DNA of 64,000 nucleotides, taken from Lachnospiraceae bacterium. GTDB taxonomy: Bacteria > Bacillota > Clostridia > Lachnospirales > Lachnospiraceae. Below, in pieces: positions 25,604 to 36,028 of this stretch. Made by a program: the position numbers and the translations under genes. Positions within the stretch are counted from its first letter, which is position 1; each line of letters begins with the position of its first letter. The notes under the pieces were generated by a model that did not search any database, was not told the DNA's origin, and saw only the letters and a program-made list of their open reading frames with translations. The DNA is taken from NCBI GenBank assembly GCA_022796795.1, contig JAAWJI010000004.1, positions 89,232 to 153,231 of the forward strand. The letters are read 5' to 3'.

Positions 25604-27427
25604 ATGATGAAAAGAGAAAATATCAGAAATGTAGCCATTATCGCTCACGTAGACCACGGGAAAACCACTCTGGTGGACGAGCTGCTGAAACAAAGCGGCG
25701 TATTCCGGGCAAATCAGGAGGTGGCGGAGCGTGTTATGGACTCCGGCGATATTGAGCGGGAGCGGGGAATTACCATATTGTCCAAAAATACGGCGGTGAC
25801 ATTTGGGGACACCAAAATCAATATTATTGACACGCCGGGACACGCGGATTTCGGCGGGGAGGTGGAGCGTGTTTTAAAAATGGTCAACGGGGTGATCTTG
25901 GTGGTGGATGCCTTTGAGGGCTCCATGCCCCAGACCAAATTCGTGCTGAAAAAGGCTCTGGAGCTTGACCTCCACGTGATTGTCTGCATTAACAAAATCG
26001 ACCGGCCCGAGGCCAGGCCGGAAGAGGTGGTGGATGAGGTGCTGGAGCTTCTCATGGATCTGGACGCCTCCGACCAGCAGCTGGACTGCCCCTTCCTTTA
26101 CGCCTCCGCCAAGGCAGGATACGCGGTGCGCTCCCTGGAGGATGAGCCGAAAAACATGAGCCCTCTCTTCGAGACTATTCTGGACTACATTCCGGCGCCG
26201 GAGGGAGATCCTGATGCCGGCACCCAGGTGCTTATCAGCACCATTGACTACAATGAATATGTGGGCCGCATCGGCGTGGGCAAGGTGGACAACGGCACCA
26301 TTCGGGTGAATCAGGAAATGGTGGTGGTGAATCACCATGATCCGGAGAAATGCAAGAAGGTAAAAATCAGCAAGCTCTACGAGTTTGACGGCTTAAACAA
26401 GGTGGATGTAACAGAAGCCACTATCGGTTCCATTGTAGCCATTTCCGGAATCGCAGACATTCATATCGGAGATACCCTGTGCTCCCCGGACCATCCGGAT
26501 CCCATCCCCTTCCAGAAAATTTCCGAGCCCACCATCTCCATGCATTTTATGGTCAACGACAGCCCTATGGCCGGCCAGGAGGGCAAATACGTCACCTCCC
26601 GCCATCTGCGGGACCGGCTGTTCCGGGAGCTGAACACGGACGTGAGCCTGCGGGTGGAGGAAACGGATACCACCGAGGCTTTCAAGGTCTCCGGCCGGGG
26701 GGAACTGCATCTGTCCGTTCTCATTGAGAACATGCGCCGGGAGGGCTATGAGTTTGCTGTGAGCAAGGCGGAGGTCTTGTACAAAACCGACGAGAAAGGC
26801 AAGCGGCTGGAGCCCATGGAGCGGGCCTATGTGGATGTGGACGACGAATTCTCCGGCACGGTGATCCAGAAGCTTAGCGAGCGAAAAGGCGAGCTTCTGA
26901 ACATGAACAGCGGAAGCGGCGGCTCCACCCGCCTGGAATTCTCCATTCCGGCCCGGGGCCTGATCGGATACCGGGGCGAATTCCTCACGGACACCAAGGG
27001 CACCGGGGTGCTCAACACTATTTTTGACGGCTACGGCCCCTACAAGGGGGATATCAGCTACCGGAAGCAGGGATCCCTCATTGCCTTCGAAGCCGGGGAA
27101 GCCATTACCTACGGCCTGTTTAACGCTCAGGAACGGGGCGCCCTCTTCATTGGTCCCGGGGAAAAGGTTTACGCCGGCATGGTGGTGGGCCAGAACGGCA
27201 AGGCCGAGGATATTGAGCTTAACGTGTGCAAAACAAAAAAACTTACCAATACCCGTTCCTCCAGCGCTGACGAAGCTCTTAAGCTTACGCCGCCCCGGAT
27301 CTTAAGCCTGGAGCAGTGCCTGGAATTCATTGATACGGACGAGCTGTTAGAGATCACGCCCAAGACCCTGCGGATCCGCAAGAAAATTTTGGATCCTACT
27401 CTGCGCAAACGGGCGTCTATGCGGTGA
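25604..27427 (+). CDS. typA: Translational GTPase TypA/BipA
   Basis: 607 residues, normal for the family. G1 is AHVDHGKTTLVDEL, G2 region RERGITI, G3 DTPGHADFGGEVER, G4 NKIDRPEA and G5 SAKAG. Later motifs SGRGELHLSVLIENMRREGY and ARGLIGYRGEFLTDTKGTG are specific to TypA. It binds ribosomes and helps growth under stress and at low temperature. Two ATG codons in a row (25604 and 25607) could serve as start; the ribosome site is weak (TGAGG). A CBM9-like gene follows by 16 bp and shares the transcript. Confidence 0.97.
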   Translation: MMKRENIRNVAIIAHVDHGKTTLVDELLKQSGVFRANQEVAERVMDSGDIERERGITILSKNTAVTFGDTKINIIDTPGHADFGGEVERVLKMVNGVILVVDAFEGSMPQTKFVLKKALELDLHVIVCINKIDRPEARPEEVVDEVLELLMDLDASDQQLDCPFLYASAKAGYAVRSLEDEPKNMSPLFETILDYIPAPEGDPDAGTQVLISTIDYNEYVGRIGVGKVDNGTIRVNQEMVVVNHHDPEKCKKVKISKLYEFDGLNKVDVTEATIGSIVAISGIADIHIGDTLCSPDHPDPIPFQKISEPTISMHFMVNDSPMAGQEGKYVTSRHLRDRLFRELNTDVSLRVEETDTTEAFKVSGRGELHLSVLIENMRREGYEFAVSKAEVLYKTDEKGKRLEPMERAYVDVDDEFSGTVIQKLSERKGELLNMNSGSGGSTRLEFSIPARGLIGYRGEFLTDTKGTGVLNTIFDGYGPYKGDISYRKQGSLIAFEAGEAITYGLFNAQERGALFIGPGEKVYAGMVVGQNGKAEDIELNVCKTKKLTNTRSSSADEALKLTPPRILSLEQCLEFIDTDELLEITPKTLRIRKKILDPTLRKRASMR

Positions 27428-27443
27428 TTTTGGAAGGAGACCT

Positions 27444-28040
27444 ATGAAAAACGATACCATAATCCAAAAACCCCAATCCCTTTGCTGGGATACTGTTCCC
27501 CGGCTTTCCATAGACTGCCCCCTGTGGAGCCAGCCTGCAGGCATCCAGGCCTTTGCTCAGCTTTGCTATGACGATACGGCCCTGTATGTGAAGCTGACGG
27601 CGGTGGAAGCGCAGATTCGTGCGGAGCACAAGGATCCTCTGGACTTCCCCTGCGAGGACAGCTGTCTGGAATTCTTTTTCTGTCCTATGCCGGGGGATAC
27701 ACGCTATTTTAATATAGAGTTTAATCCCAACTGCTGTCTGTATCTGGGGCTTGCCCATAACCGTTATGACCTGGTCCGCCTGCTGCCCCCGCGCTCCGCC
27801 TTTTCTCCCCGGGCGGAGCGCACCCAGGATGGCTGGTCCATTGCTTATCAGATTCCCTTTTCCTTTATCCGGCTCTTTTTCCCGGACTTTCAGGCTGTCC
27901 CCGGCGGTTCTATCCGGGCCAACTGCTTCAAATGCGGGGATCTGACGCCCAATCCCCATTTTCTTTCCTGGAACCCGGTCGATCATCCCACACCGGATTT
28001 TCACCGTCCTCAGGATTTTGGGATTCTGTACTTTAAGTAA
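27444..28040 (+). CDS. CBM9-like (carbohydrate-binding family 9) domain protein
   Basis: 198 residues with start preceded by GGAAGGAGA. It reads as a single beta-rich domain: LCYDDTALYVKLTAVEAQIR, then DSCLEFFFCP, YFNIEFNPNCCLYLGL and a final HPTPDFHRPQDFG. This order matches stand-alone CBM9-like proteins that relate to the sugar-binding module of xylanases. No signal peptide or membrane helix is visible, which is odd for a glycan-binding protein and suggests a cytoplasmic or non-classical role. It follows typA by 16 bp. The downstream gene is a truncated regulator whose reading frame continues right after its stop. Confidence 0.72.
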   Translation: MKNDTIIQKPQSLCWDTVPRLSIDCPLWSQPAGIQAFAQLCYDDTALYVKLTAVEAQIRAEHKDPLDFPCEDSCLEFFFCPMPGDTRYFNIEFNPNCCLYLGLAHNRYDLVRLLPPRSAFSPRAERTQDGWSIAYQIPFSFIRLFFPDFQAVPGGSIRANCFKCGDLTPNPHFLSWNPVDHPTPDFHRPQDFGILYFK

Positions 28041-28094
28041 CCTGTTGACACAGAATCTGTTTCGCCTCATCTATGGTGGCAATGGCACGTCCCG

Positions 28095-28727
28095 CTTCCC
28101 CCGCCAATTCCCACCGAGGTAGAGCTGTGCAGAATCTTAAACGTGGGCCGGGGCTCTGTGCGGGAAGCGCTGAAAATCCTGGAGGCCACCCACTTAATCC
28201 AGATTCGCCGGGGAGACGGGACCTATATTTCCAACCCAGATGACATCTCCTTCGCAAACGCTCTGCTGTTTAAGATGATCCTGACAAATACCTCCATGGA
28301 TGAAATGGTGGAATTTCGGGAACAGATAGAAATCTCTGCGGTTCATCTTGCCGTGGCCCACGTGCAGCCGGAGGATCTGCTGTTGCTTAAGGAGAATATT
28401 TCTCTTTTTACTGCCTGTATCGAGAATTCCCCCTCTGACTATGCCCAGCTGCACAAGCTGGATATGGGGTTTCACCGTCTCTTCGCCGCCTGTATGAAAA
28501 ATAAATTGATGGAGGAAATCTATCTACTGGCCATGGATATTTTCTCCCCCACCATTCTGAATAATTTTGAGACCGGACAGGTTCTGGGGGCAGATGCCCA
28601 AACCACCCTCATCTCCCACAAAACCATTGTGCAGGCTCTGGAAACCAGGGATATTCATTTGGGAGTTCACGGGGTATGGCAGATGCTGGATATCTGGAAG
28701 CGATGGGCCAATAAAAAGAAGGAATAA
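28095..28727 (+). pseudogene. N-terminally truncated FadR-type (GntR/FCD) transcriptional regulator
   Basis: From 28095 the frame reads LPPIPTEVELCRILNVGRGS then VREALKILEA, a recognition helix of a GntR winged helix, followed by an intact FCD domain to the stop at 28727. The first helix of the DNA-binding domain and a start codon are missing: this frame is open back to the CBM9 stop but has no ATG, GTG or TTG before a GTG at 28143 inside the recognition helix, and no ribosome site there. A second frame between 28042 and 28094 weakly resembles the lost part. A translated remnant could still dimerise or bind ligand through FCD but should not bind DNA normally. Confidence 0.72.
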
Positions 28728-28782
28728 GAACCTGGCTGACACACAGATGGCTGCAGTCAGGCTGTCTTTGTATCACAAAGCA

Positions 28783-28817
28783 AAAGGCACCGCCGGGATC
28801 AGGGCAGTGCCTTTTTT
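28783..28817 (+). terminator. Rho-independent terminator after the FCD-domain remnant
   Basis: AAAGGCAC (28783-28790) pairs with the complementary GTGCC plus T bases from 28807, with a 16-base loop, followed by a run of six T. Confidence 0.8.
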
Positions 28818-29001
28818 ATCTTTGGTATATCGAAATCTGTTGTCATTTGTTGTATTTATTCTAACTCTGTCGAAGAAAAAAGTCAACCTTTTCTTCCTGT
28901 CAATATATGGAAATATACGGTGTTATTTGCTAATCCATTTAAAAGTCCTGCGCCAATGGGATTTCCTTTTGGACGGCTCGTCAGAAAACAACACTTCTAT
29001 A

Positions 29002-29943
29002 CTAGTCCAGCACAGTCCTGGCACATCCGTAAATCCCCGCATCATTTCCCAGGGTTGCCAGCACAAACTGCACCCCCCGGGTGGCCTTATAGCAGTGTCT
29101 CAGATAGTGCTTCTGAATGTACTCCAGCAGAATCGGACCGGCCTTGGACACTCCGCCGCCGATTACAATTACCTCCGGATCCAGCACAGCCGTAAAGGTG
29201 GCGATGGCTTTCCCCAGATAGTCCCCGAAACGCTCTGCCACCCGGATAGCCAGCTGGTCCCCTGCCTTTACCGCGTCAAACACGGCCTTAGCTGTCACTG
29301 GCTCCTGTCGAAGCAAAGAGTCGTCTGCGCTTCGTTCCAGCTCCTCTTTCGCCAGCTTCACAAGGCCTGTGGCGGACGCCACCTGCTCCAGGCATCCCTT
29401 GTTTCCGCAGCCGCAGTGGCCGCTGACCGTCTCGTCCGCATAGGTATGTCCCACCTCGCCGCCTGCTCCGTGAGATCCTACCAATATCTTGCCGTCAATA
29501 ATGATTCCGCCGCCCACGCCGGTTCCCAGCGTCAGCATAATTACATTGCGGTAGCCTTCCGCTCCGCCCTTCCACATCTCGCCTAAGGCCGCCACATTGG
29601 CGTCGTTTCCTCCCCGGGCTGGGATTCCTGTAAGCTCCGTAAGCTCCCTGGTAACCTCTTTTCTCCCCCAGCCCAGATTAGCTGTATGGGGAACCGTGCC
29701 TTCCGCATTCATGGGGCCTGGCACGCCGATGCCAATGCCGCACACCTCCTGTGGGGTTACCTGATGAACTGCCAGTTTCTCCTTGATAGAAGCCGCAATA
29801 TCCGGCAAAATGGCCTCTCCGCCGTTCTCTGTGCGTGTCACAATCTCCCATTTGTCCAACAAATCACCGCCGCGATTGAACAGTCCCATTTTTACAGTGG
29901 TTCCGCCTACGTCTACTCCAATACAATACTCCTTCACGCTCAT
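29002..29943 (-). CDS. glk: ROK-family glucokinase
   Basis: 313 residues. It begins with an ATP-binding motif IGVDVGGTTVKMG, then has GIGVPGPMN, NDANVAALGE with the catalytic Asp, TLGTGVGGGIIIDG, the ROK signature GGEVGHTYAD, and the zinc-binding CGCGNKGCLEQVAS. The order matches Firmicute GlcK. It phosphorylates glucose entering by non-PTS routes. It lies about 95 bp after hprK, so sugar phosphorylation and the catabolite control kinase are in one transcription unit. RBS AGGAGG. Confidence 0.95.
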   Translation of the reverse strand: MSVKEYCIGVDVGGTTVKMGLFNRGGDLLDKWEIVTRTENGGEAILPDIAASIKEKLAVHQVTPQEVCGIGIGVPGPMNAEGTVPHTANLGWGRKEVTRELTELTGIPARGGNDANVAALGEMWKGGAEGYRNVIMLTLGTGVGGGIIIDGKILVGSHGAGGEVGHTYADETVSGHCGCGNKGCLEQVASATGLVKLAKEELERSADDSLLRQEPVTAKAVFDAVKAGDQLAIRVAERFGDYLGKAIATFTAVLDPEVIVIGGGVSKAGPILLEYIQKHYLRHCYKATRGVQFVLATLGNDAGIYGCARTVLD

Positions 29944-30038
29944 GCCGCCTCCTGTCGCCGCATTATCCCTGCAGCCTTCTTCGTTTTATTCTAATGGGCG
30001 GGAAGCACTGCTGCTTCCCTCTATGCCGCCCCCAGACT

Positions 30039-30971
30039 TCATCCCTTGGCAATGCTCTCCTGCACTCTCCGATACAGCTCCTGGGCCGCGTTGTAGCCCA
30101 TCTTCTTCTGCCGGTGGTTGACGGCCGCCGACTCTACGATTATGGCCAGATTCCGGCCCGGACGAATAGGCAGGGAATGACAGACCACCTTATTTCCCAG
30201 GAATTCTGTGTACTCCTCCTCCAGACCCAGGCGGTCGTAATCCTTATCCTTATCCCAGTCCTCCAGCTTAATGACCATGTCAATGGACTGGGTTTCCTTC
30301 ACGCTCTCCACACCGAACAGGGTCTTTACGTCCACAATACCGATGCCGCGAAGCTCAATAAAATGCTTGGTAATCTCCGGGGAGCGGCCCACCAGCGTAT
30401 CGTCGCTGACCTTGCTGATCTCCACCACATCGTCTGTCACCAGACGGTGACCTCGTTTAATCAGCTCCAGAGCCGCCTCGCTCTTGCCGATGCCGCTCTC
30501 GCCCATGATCAGCACGCCCTCGCCGTACACATCCACCAGCACTCCATGAATGGAAATCCGGGGAGCCAGCTCCACCCCCAGCCAACGAATGATCTTTGCC
30601 ATGAAGGGAGAGGTTCCCACGTCTGTGCTTAAAACAGGCACTTCGTATTGATTGGCCAGGGCCAGCACATCCTCCTCCGGCTCTGTCCGGGAAGTATAGA
30701 TGACGCAGGGAATATTGCTGGAGAAAAACCGTTCGTATATGGGATATTTCTCCTCTCTGGTTTTACTCATAAGATAGGTGTACTCCACATATCCCACGAT
30801 CTGTACACGCTCTGATGCAAAGTGATCAAAGTATCCGGTTAGCTGCAAAGCCGGACGGTTGATTTCCGGGGAAGTGACCTTCCGGTTCAGCAGACTGATA
30901 TCTGGGGTCAGATTCTTCAGATTCAATTTTTCCACTAGCTTTGTCATATCGACAGACTGTATCATTGCCAT
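30039..30971 (-). CDS. hprK: HPr kinase/phosphorylase
   Basis: 310 residues from the ATG at 30971, which sits 7 bases after AGGAG; other in-frame ATGs at 30977 and 30965 are worse placed. The Walker A motif is GESGIGKSEAALEL near residue 157, preceded by the His in ISIHGVLVDVYGEG. ELRGIGIVDVKTLFGV is the HprK signature. Both match family length and order. The enzyme phosphorylates HPr on Ser46 and thereby drives CcpA-based catabolite repression. It lies between uvrC and glk, all in the same direction. Confidence 0.97.
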   Translation of the reverse strand: MAMIQSVDMTKLVEKLNLKNLTPDISLLNRKVTSPEINRPALQLTGYFDHFASERVQIVGYVEYTYLMSKTREEKYPIYERFFSSNIPCVIYTSRTEPEEDVLALANQYEVPVLSTDVGTSPFMAKIIRWLGVELAPRISIHGVLVDVYGEGVLIMGESGIGKSEAALELIKRGHRLVTDDVVEISKVSDDTLVGRSPEITKHFIELRGIGIVDVKTLFGVESVKETQSIDMVIKLEDWDKDKDYDRLGLEEEYTEFLGNKVVCHSLPIRPGRNLAIIVESAAVNHRQKKMGYNAAQELYRRVQESIAKG

Positions 30972-31105
30972 ACGCATTCTCCTGTTTTGCCGCCAGCATA
31001 CGGCGGTCTTTCTTCTATCTTGTTTGCCTCCCCTTCGTGTCCCCTTGTACACCCAGGGTATCCGGCTGTTACTACTATATCATTATCCAGGCAAAACGAC
31101 AAGGT

Positions 31106-32962
31106 TTAATGAAAAAAACCATACACCTTCTCCGCCGCCCCCCGGTTCATGGAGGGCACCTGGCTTAGGTCCTCCACGCTTGCCGCCCGAATGGATTCCA
31201 GGGACTGAAAATGCCGCATGAGAGCCTTTCGCCGGGAGGGACCGATGCCGGGAATATCGTCCAGAATAGAGTGCACCTGTTCCTTGCTGCGAAGAGAGCG
31301 GTGATACTCGATGGCGAACCGGTGGGCCTCATCCTGAATCCGGGTAATGAGCCGAAAGCCCTCGGAGTTCCGTTCTATAGGAAGCTCCTGGTTCTGAAAA
31401 TATAGTCCCCGGGTCCTGTGATTATCATCCTTGACCATGCCGCAAACCGGGATGGAAAGCCCCAGATGTTCCAGCACCCGTAAGGCCACATTCACCTGTC
31501 CTCTGCCTCCGTCCATCATAAGGAGATCCGGAAATTTCGTAAAGCTTCCCACCTCCCGGGGCAGCTCCCGGTCCTCCAGCTGCTGCTGTTCCTCCAGTCC
31601 ATGACTGAACCGTCGCTCCAGCACCTCGGCCATGCTGGCGTAGTCGTCAGGCCCCTGAACCGTGCGGATCTTAAACTTGCGGTAATCGCTGCGCTTGGGC
31701 TTTCCGCCCTCGTATACCACCATGGATCCCACAGACTCAAACCCGCTGATATTGGAGATATCAAAGGCCTCCACCCGGGAGATCCGCTCCAGGCCCAGAA
31801 GCCGGGCAATCTCCTTCATAGCGCCAATAGTTCGGCCTTCCTCCCGCTTAATCTTCTCCTTGTCCTGGCTTAAAACCAGGGCTGCGTTTTTCCTGGCCAG
31901 CTCCACCAGCTTCTCCTTGCTGCCGATTTTCGGCACCCGGATCCGCACCCGCTGTCCTTTTCTCTGGCTCAGCCATTCCTCCACCAAAGCCGCGTCCTCG
32001 ATCTCCTGCTGGATCATCAGCTCCCGGGGAATAAAGGGAGTTCCGGCATAGAATTGCTTGATAAAGCTGTCCAAAATCTCCCCGGTTCCCTCCCCCTCTG
32101 CAATGCGCAGATAGAAATGGTCCCGTCCAATGAGGCGACCGTCCCGCACAAAGAATACCTGGACCACCGCGTCCTCTCCTTCGCTGGCAAGAGCGATGAT
32201 ATCCTTATCCTCCTGATCGCTGTTGGTAATCTTCTGCTTCTGGGCCACCTGACGGACGCTGTTCAGCAGATCCCGGTACTCCATGGCTTTCTCAAACTCC
32301 ATGGCGTCCGAGGCCGCCTTCATCTTCTCCTCCAGCTCCTTCAAAAGAGGCCCGAAATTCCCTCCCAGGAAATCCAAAACCTTTCGAATATTCTCTCCAT
32401 ACTCCTCCCTGGAAATATATCCCTGGCAGGGGGCGCTGCACTGCTTAATGTGATAATTCAAGCAGGGCCGATCCTTTCCTATATCCCGGGGCAGGCTGCG
32501 GTTACAGGTGCGGATCTGGTACAGCTTATGGATCATGTCAATGGCGTCTTTCACAGCCCCTGCGCTGGTGTAGGGACCGAAATATTTCCCCTTGTCCTTT
32601 TTCAGCTGCCGGCAAAACTGCACCCGGGGATACTCCTCGTACATGGTCACCTTGATGTAGGGATAGGTCTTGTCATCCATAAGCATGGTATTGTATTTGG
32701 GCCGGTGCTCCTTGATAAGATTGCATTCCAGCACCAGGGCCTCCAGCTCGGAGTCCGTCACAATATACTCAAACCGGGCAATGTGGGTGACCATCTGCTC
32801 GATCTTCACCCCTTTATTTCTGCTGGACTGGAAATACTGCCGCACCCGGTTTTTCAGAGAAATAGCCTTGCCCACATAGATAATGGCGTCCTTCTCATCA
32901 TGCATAAGATAGACTCCGGGACGGGCCGGAAGCTTTTTTAGTTCCTCTTCTATGTCAAACAT
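31106..32962 (-). CDS. uvrC: Excinuclease ABC subunit C
   Basis: 618 residues. The N-terminal GIY-YIG nuclease reads [24 protein letters not shown] motif lies near residue 205 ([20 protein letters not shown]). The UvrC RNase H-like nuclease follows ([23 protein letters not shown]), and the C-terminal helix-hairpin-helix pair reads [19 protein letters not shown] and [16 protein letters not shown]. It makes both incisions in nucleotide excision repair. It has its own promoter just behind the ftsH terminator and leads the uvrC-hprK-glk series. Confidence 0.97.
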   Translation of the reverse strand: MFDIEEELKKLPARPGVYLMHDEKDAIIYVGKAISLKNRVRQYFQSSRNKGVKIEQMVTHIARFEYIVTDSELEALVLECNLIKEHRPKYNTMLMDDKTYPYIKVTMYEEYPRVQFCRQLKKDKGKYFGPYTSAGAVKDAIDMIHKLYQIRTCNRSLPRDIGKDRPCLNYHIKQCSAPCQGYISREEYGENIRKVLDFLGGNFGPLLKELEEKMKAASDAMEFEKAMEYRDLLNSVRQVAQKQKITNSDQEDKDIIALASEGEDAVVQVFFVRDGRLIGRDHFYLRIAEGEGTGEILDSFIKQFYAGTPFIPRELMIQQEIEDAALVEEWLSQRKGQRVRIRVPKIGSKEKLVELARKNAALVLSQDKEKIKREEGRTIGAMKEIARLLGLERISRVEAFDISNISGFESVGSMVVYEGGKPKRSDYRKFKIRTVQGPDDYASMAEVLERRFSHGLEEQQQLEDRELPREVGSFTKFPDLLMMDGGRGQVNVALRVLEHLGLSIPVCGMVKDDNHRTRGLYFQNQELPIERNSEGFRLITRIQDEAHRFAIEYHRSLRSKEQVHSILDDIPGIGPSRRKALMRHFQSLESIRAASVEDLSQVPSMNRGAAEKVYGFFH

Positions 32963-32994
32963 GGGTTAAATCCTTTCTTATGTGCTTAAAGCTT

Positions 32995-33023
32995 ATTGTA
33001 CCAGCTTTGATGCGGATAGTCAA
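32995..33023 (-). promoter_or_regulatory. Sigma-A promoter of uvrC
   Basis: TTGACT (33018-33023 on the minus strand), a 17-bp spacer and TACAAT (32995-33000) with an extended TGG. The -35 box starts within the T run of the ftsH terminator. Confidence 0.7.
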
Positions 33024-33051
33024 AAAGGAAGTATCACGCATCTGTGATACT
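33022..33051 (-). terminator. Rho-independent terminator of ftsH
   Basis: On the minus strand AGTATCAC and GTGATACT form an 8-bp stem with a 6-base loop, followed by TCCTTTTT. Confidence 0.82.
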
Positions 33052-33069
33052 CCCCTTCTGTCTTTTCTC

Positions 33070-35283
33070 TTATTTCTTTATCTCTTCTACAATAATCTCA
33101 GGCTTTGGGGATTCTTCCTGTTCCTCTGTCAGTTCCTGTTTCTGTTCCTTTGCAGCTTCTTCTGATTTCCCGGTCTCCAAAGCTTTCGTCTGCTCCTGTC
33201 CATCCCCAGCTTCTAACCGCTCCTGGGAAGACGTCTCTACCATCTCCCGGAAATCTCCTTCCGTGTCTTTCTCTGGGGCTTCCCTGATTTCTTCTGTCTC
33301 GGCAGGTCTTTTCTCTTCTGTGGAAGGGGTTTTCTCTTCCGGCATCTTTTCTAAGGCGTCCCCTTTCTCCTGGATCCGCTGCTTTGCCTCCCCGGCCTCT
33401 TCTTCCTCCGGCTCCGGCAGTCCCTTGGCCTTGCGGAAGATCTTCATAAACTCCTTGCCGGTAATGGTTTCCTTCTCGATAAGGAATTCTGCAATCTGAT
33501 CCATCACATCCCGGTTTTCCAGCAGCAATCGCTTGGCCTCCTCGTAGGATTCCTTCAGAATCCGCATAACCTCCTGGTCCACCTCCGCTGCAGTGGCCTC
33601 CCCGCAGTTTAACACTGCCCGGTTAGACAGATACTCGCTCTCCTGGGTAGCCAGACCCATGAGGCCGAATTTCTCCGACATGCCATACTGGGTTACCATG
33701 GCCCTCGCCAGCCGGGTGGCCTTCTCAATATCATTTGACGCTCCGGTTGTCACCGTGTCAAAGACAATCTCCTCAGCAGCACGGCCGGCCAGACAGCCCA
33801 CCAATATAGCCTCAATCTCTTTCTTGGTGTTCAGGAATTTCTCTTCCTCCGGCACCTGCATGACATAACCCAGCGCTCCCATGGTACGGGGCACAATGGT
33901 AATCTTCTGCACCGGCTCCGCATCCTTTTGCAGCGCGCTGACCAATGCATGCCCTACCTCGTGGTAGGAGACGATCCGGCGCTCTTCCTTGCTCATAATC
34001 CGGTCTTTTTTCTCCTTACCCACCAGCACCACTTCCACAGACTCAAATAAGTCCTTCTGGGACACGGCCTTGCGCCCGTTCTTTACGGCCAGGATCGCCG
34101 CCTCGTTAATCATATTTGCCAGGTCAGAGCCTACGGCTCCGCTGGTGGCCAGGGCAATGGCGTCTAGGTCTACGGTCTCGTCCAGGGACACATTTTTGGC
34201 ATGAACCTTTAAAATATCCACCCGGCCTTTTAAATCCGGCTTATCTACGATCACCCGGCGGTCAAAGCGTCCCGGACGCAAAAGGGCTGAGTCCAGCACT
34301 TCCGGCCGGTTGGTGGCAGCCAACACCAGACACGCCTTAGAGCTGTCAAAACCGTCCATCTCTGCCAGAAGCTGATTCAGAGTCTGCTCCCGCTCATCAT
34401 TTCCGCCGCCGTACCGGGAATCCCGGCTCTTTCCAATGGCGTCGATCTCATCAATAAAAATAATACAGGGGGAATTCTTTTTTGCCTCCTCAAAGAGGTC
34501 CCGCACACGGGAAGCTCCCACGCCCACAAACATTTCCACAAAATCCGAGCCGGACAGGGAGAAAAAGGGCACATGGGCCTCTCCCGCCACAGCCTTGGCC
34601 AGCAGTGTTTTTCCTGTTCCCGGAGGTCCCACCAGCAGCGCGCCCTTGGGAAGCTTGGCGCCAATGGTAGTATATTTGCCCGGATTGTGCAGAAAGTCCA
34701 CCACCTCCTGCAAAGACTCTTTGGCCTCCTCCTGGCCCGCCACATCCTTGAAGGTAACCCCGGTCTCCTTATCCATATAGACCCTGGCCTTGCTCTTTCC
34801 CACTCCCATAAGGCCGCCTCCGCCGCCCATCTTTCGCATAACCAAACCGAAGATCACCCAGATCAGAATCAGGGGAATCATAATGCTGGCAATCTCATAG
34901 ATCAGGGCCGCAGCCCCGTTTTCCACCGGGGTGCTGTACTCCACACCGGCTGCCTCCAGCCGCTCCTGCAGCTCATAATCGGGAAAGTACCCTGTATAAT
35001 AGGTATACTCCATGCCCGGCATGGGGGAATCCTTGGGCGTAATGGTAACCCGTTTGGAGGTCACCTCCACCTTCTCTACCTGATCCTCCTCCAGCATCTG
35101 GACAAACTGGTTATAGGTAATCTCCTCGCTGCCCACGCCGCCCATAAATCCGCGGAACATGCTGTAACCCATGAGAAATACCAGGCTGATAATCAAAAAG
35201 CCCAAAATACTCTGTTTATTTTTGGGATCTTTATTTCCACCGCCGTTATTTTGGTTGCGGTTCTGATTTCTGTTATCGTCCAT
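33070..35283 (-). CDS. ftsH: ATP-dependent zinc metalloprotease FtsH with acidic C-terminal extension
   Basis: 737 residues, about 100 longer than usual. An Asn-rich N-terminus is followed by helices near 25-45 and 125-150 enclosing an extracytoplasmic domain. The AAA module has GPPGTGKT (219-226), Walker B IIFIDEID (274-281) and the [23 protein letters not shown]. The zinc site is HEVGH at 441-445 (most relatives have HEAGH; both Zn-binding His and the Glu are present). Residues 624-737 form a Glu/Lys-rich low-complexity tail with no known domain. It degrades membrane and regulatory proteins and is tied to sporulation control in Firmicutes. Own promoter and terminator. Confidence 0.97.
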   Translation of the reverse strand: MDDNRNQNRNQNNGGGNKDPKNKQSILGFLIISLVFLMGYSMFRGFMGGVGSEEITYNQFVQMLEEDQVEKVEVTSKRVTITPKDSPMPGMEYTYYTGYFPDYELQERLEAAGVEYSTPVENGAAALIYEIASIMIPLILIWVIFGLVMRKMGGGGGLMGVGKSKARVYMDKETGVTFKDVAGQEEAKESLQEVVDFLHNPGKYTTIGAKLPKGALLVGPPGTGKTLLAKAVAGEAHVPFFSLSGSDFVEMFVGVGASRVRDLFEEAKKNSPCIIFIDEIDAIGKSRDSRYGGGNDEREQTLNQLLAEMDGFDSSKACLVLAATNRPEVLDSALLRPGRFDRRVIVDKPDLKGRVDILKVHAKNVSLDETVDLDAIALATSGAVGSDLANMINEAAILAVKNGRKAVSQKDLFESVEVVLVGKEKKDRIMSKEERRIVSYHEVGHALVSALQKDAEPVQKITIVPRTMGALGYVMQVPEEEKFLNTKKEIEAILVGCLAGRAAEEIVFDTVTTGASNDIEKATRLARAMVTQYGMSEKFGLMGLATQESEYLSNRAVLNCGEATAAEVDQEVMRILKESYEEAKRLLLENRDVMDQIAEFLIEKETITGKEFMKIFRKAKGLPEPEEEEAGEAKQRIQEKGDALEKMPEEKTPSTEEKRPAETEEIREAPEKDTEGDFREMVETSSQERLEAGDGQEQTKALETGKSEEAAKEQKQELTEEQEESPKPEIIVEEIKK

Positions 35284-35350
35284 CCTTATCCTCCTCGCAT
35301 GTCATTCTGCACTTCTCACTCTGCTTGTGTTAGCGCAGGATAACACTACT

Positions 35351-35379
35351 ATTATAGTTTCAAAGCCAGGATAAAGCAA
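35351..35379 (-). promoter_or_regulatory. Sigma-A promoter of ftsH
   Basis: TTGCTT (35374-35379 on the minus strand), a 17-bp spacer and TATAAT (35351-35356). It is about 70 bp before the ftsH start. Confidence 0.65.
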
Positions 35380-35536
35380 GACGAAATATTATGAAAATTC
35401 TGTGATGAACTGTGATCCACGAAAAAAATCCAAAACAAATCCCCAAGGGCAAAATTTTTATTTCCTCATTATAAAGCCCATCCGATTAACATGCGCAATT
35501 CCATTCCGTTTTACATTAATATAATCGATACTCCTC

Positions 35537-36010
35537 CTATCCCATCGTCTTCTCCATCCTGTGATAACAGAGAAAATCCCCTCCCTCGGTCTCAATTTTT
35601 TCATAGGAAATAATTCTGTAGCCCCGCTTTAAATACATGCTCTCCGCCGGAAAGGACGCGTCAACATATACCGCCCCATATTGCCCCAGCACGCTTTCCT
35701 CCAGCAGATCCATAAGCCTGCTTCCATATCCCTTTGCCTGATGTTTTGGTACAATAAAAAGCCTGCAGATCTCATTCTTTCGGATGCTGCCGGTCCCCAC
35801 GATCTCTCCTTGTACCAGCGCAAAGTAAATTTCCTCTTTGCCCATGGCCTCCCGGATCCTTTCCTCCCTGTGCAGCTCAAGGAAAAACCGAACTGCTCCC
35901 AAGGGATAATAATGGGGATACACAGCTTTTATTGTTTTCTCCACAATCTCCGCCACCTCTGCCGGGCACTCTGCCCGCCTTAACTCCATATCAAAATCCA
36001 TATTCTCCAT
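35537..36010 (-). CDS. GNAT family N-acetyltransferase
   Basis: 157 residues. The acetyl-CoA site is visible as ICRLFIVPKHQAKGYGSRLM (beta-4/alpha-3, with the Q/R-x-x-G-x-G/A pattern), followed by VYVDASFPAESMYLKRGYRI, the usual beta-5 and C-terminal turn. Substrate unknown. It starts 18 bp after the XRE regulator stop, so the two are co-transcribed and the regulator may control it. Confidence 0.88.
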   Translation of the reverse strand: MENMDFDMELRRAECPAEVAEIVEKTIKAVYPHYYPLGAVRFFLELHREERIREAMGKEEIYFALVQGEIVGTGSIRKNEICRLFIVPKHQAKGYGSRLMDLLEESVLGQYGAVYVDASFPAESMYLKRGYRIISYEKIETEGGDFLCYHRMEKTMG

Positions 36011-36028
36011 TTCATCCTCTCTTCTTTC

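Noticed and set aside
28567..29586. 339-residue open frame on the plus strand
   Set aside because: It is antisense to the ROK glucokinase and crosses a terminator; a shadow of codon bias.
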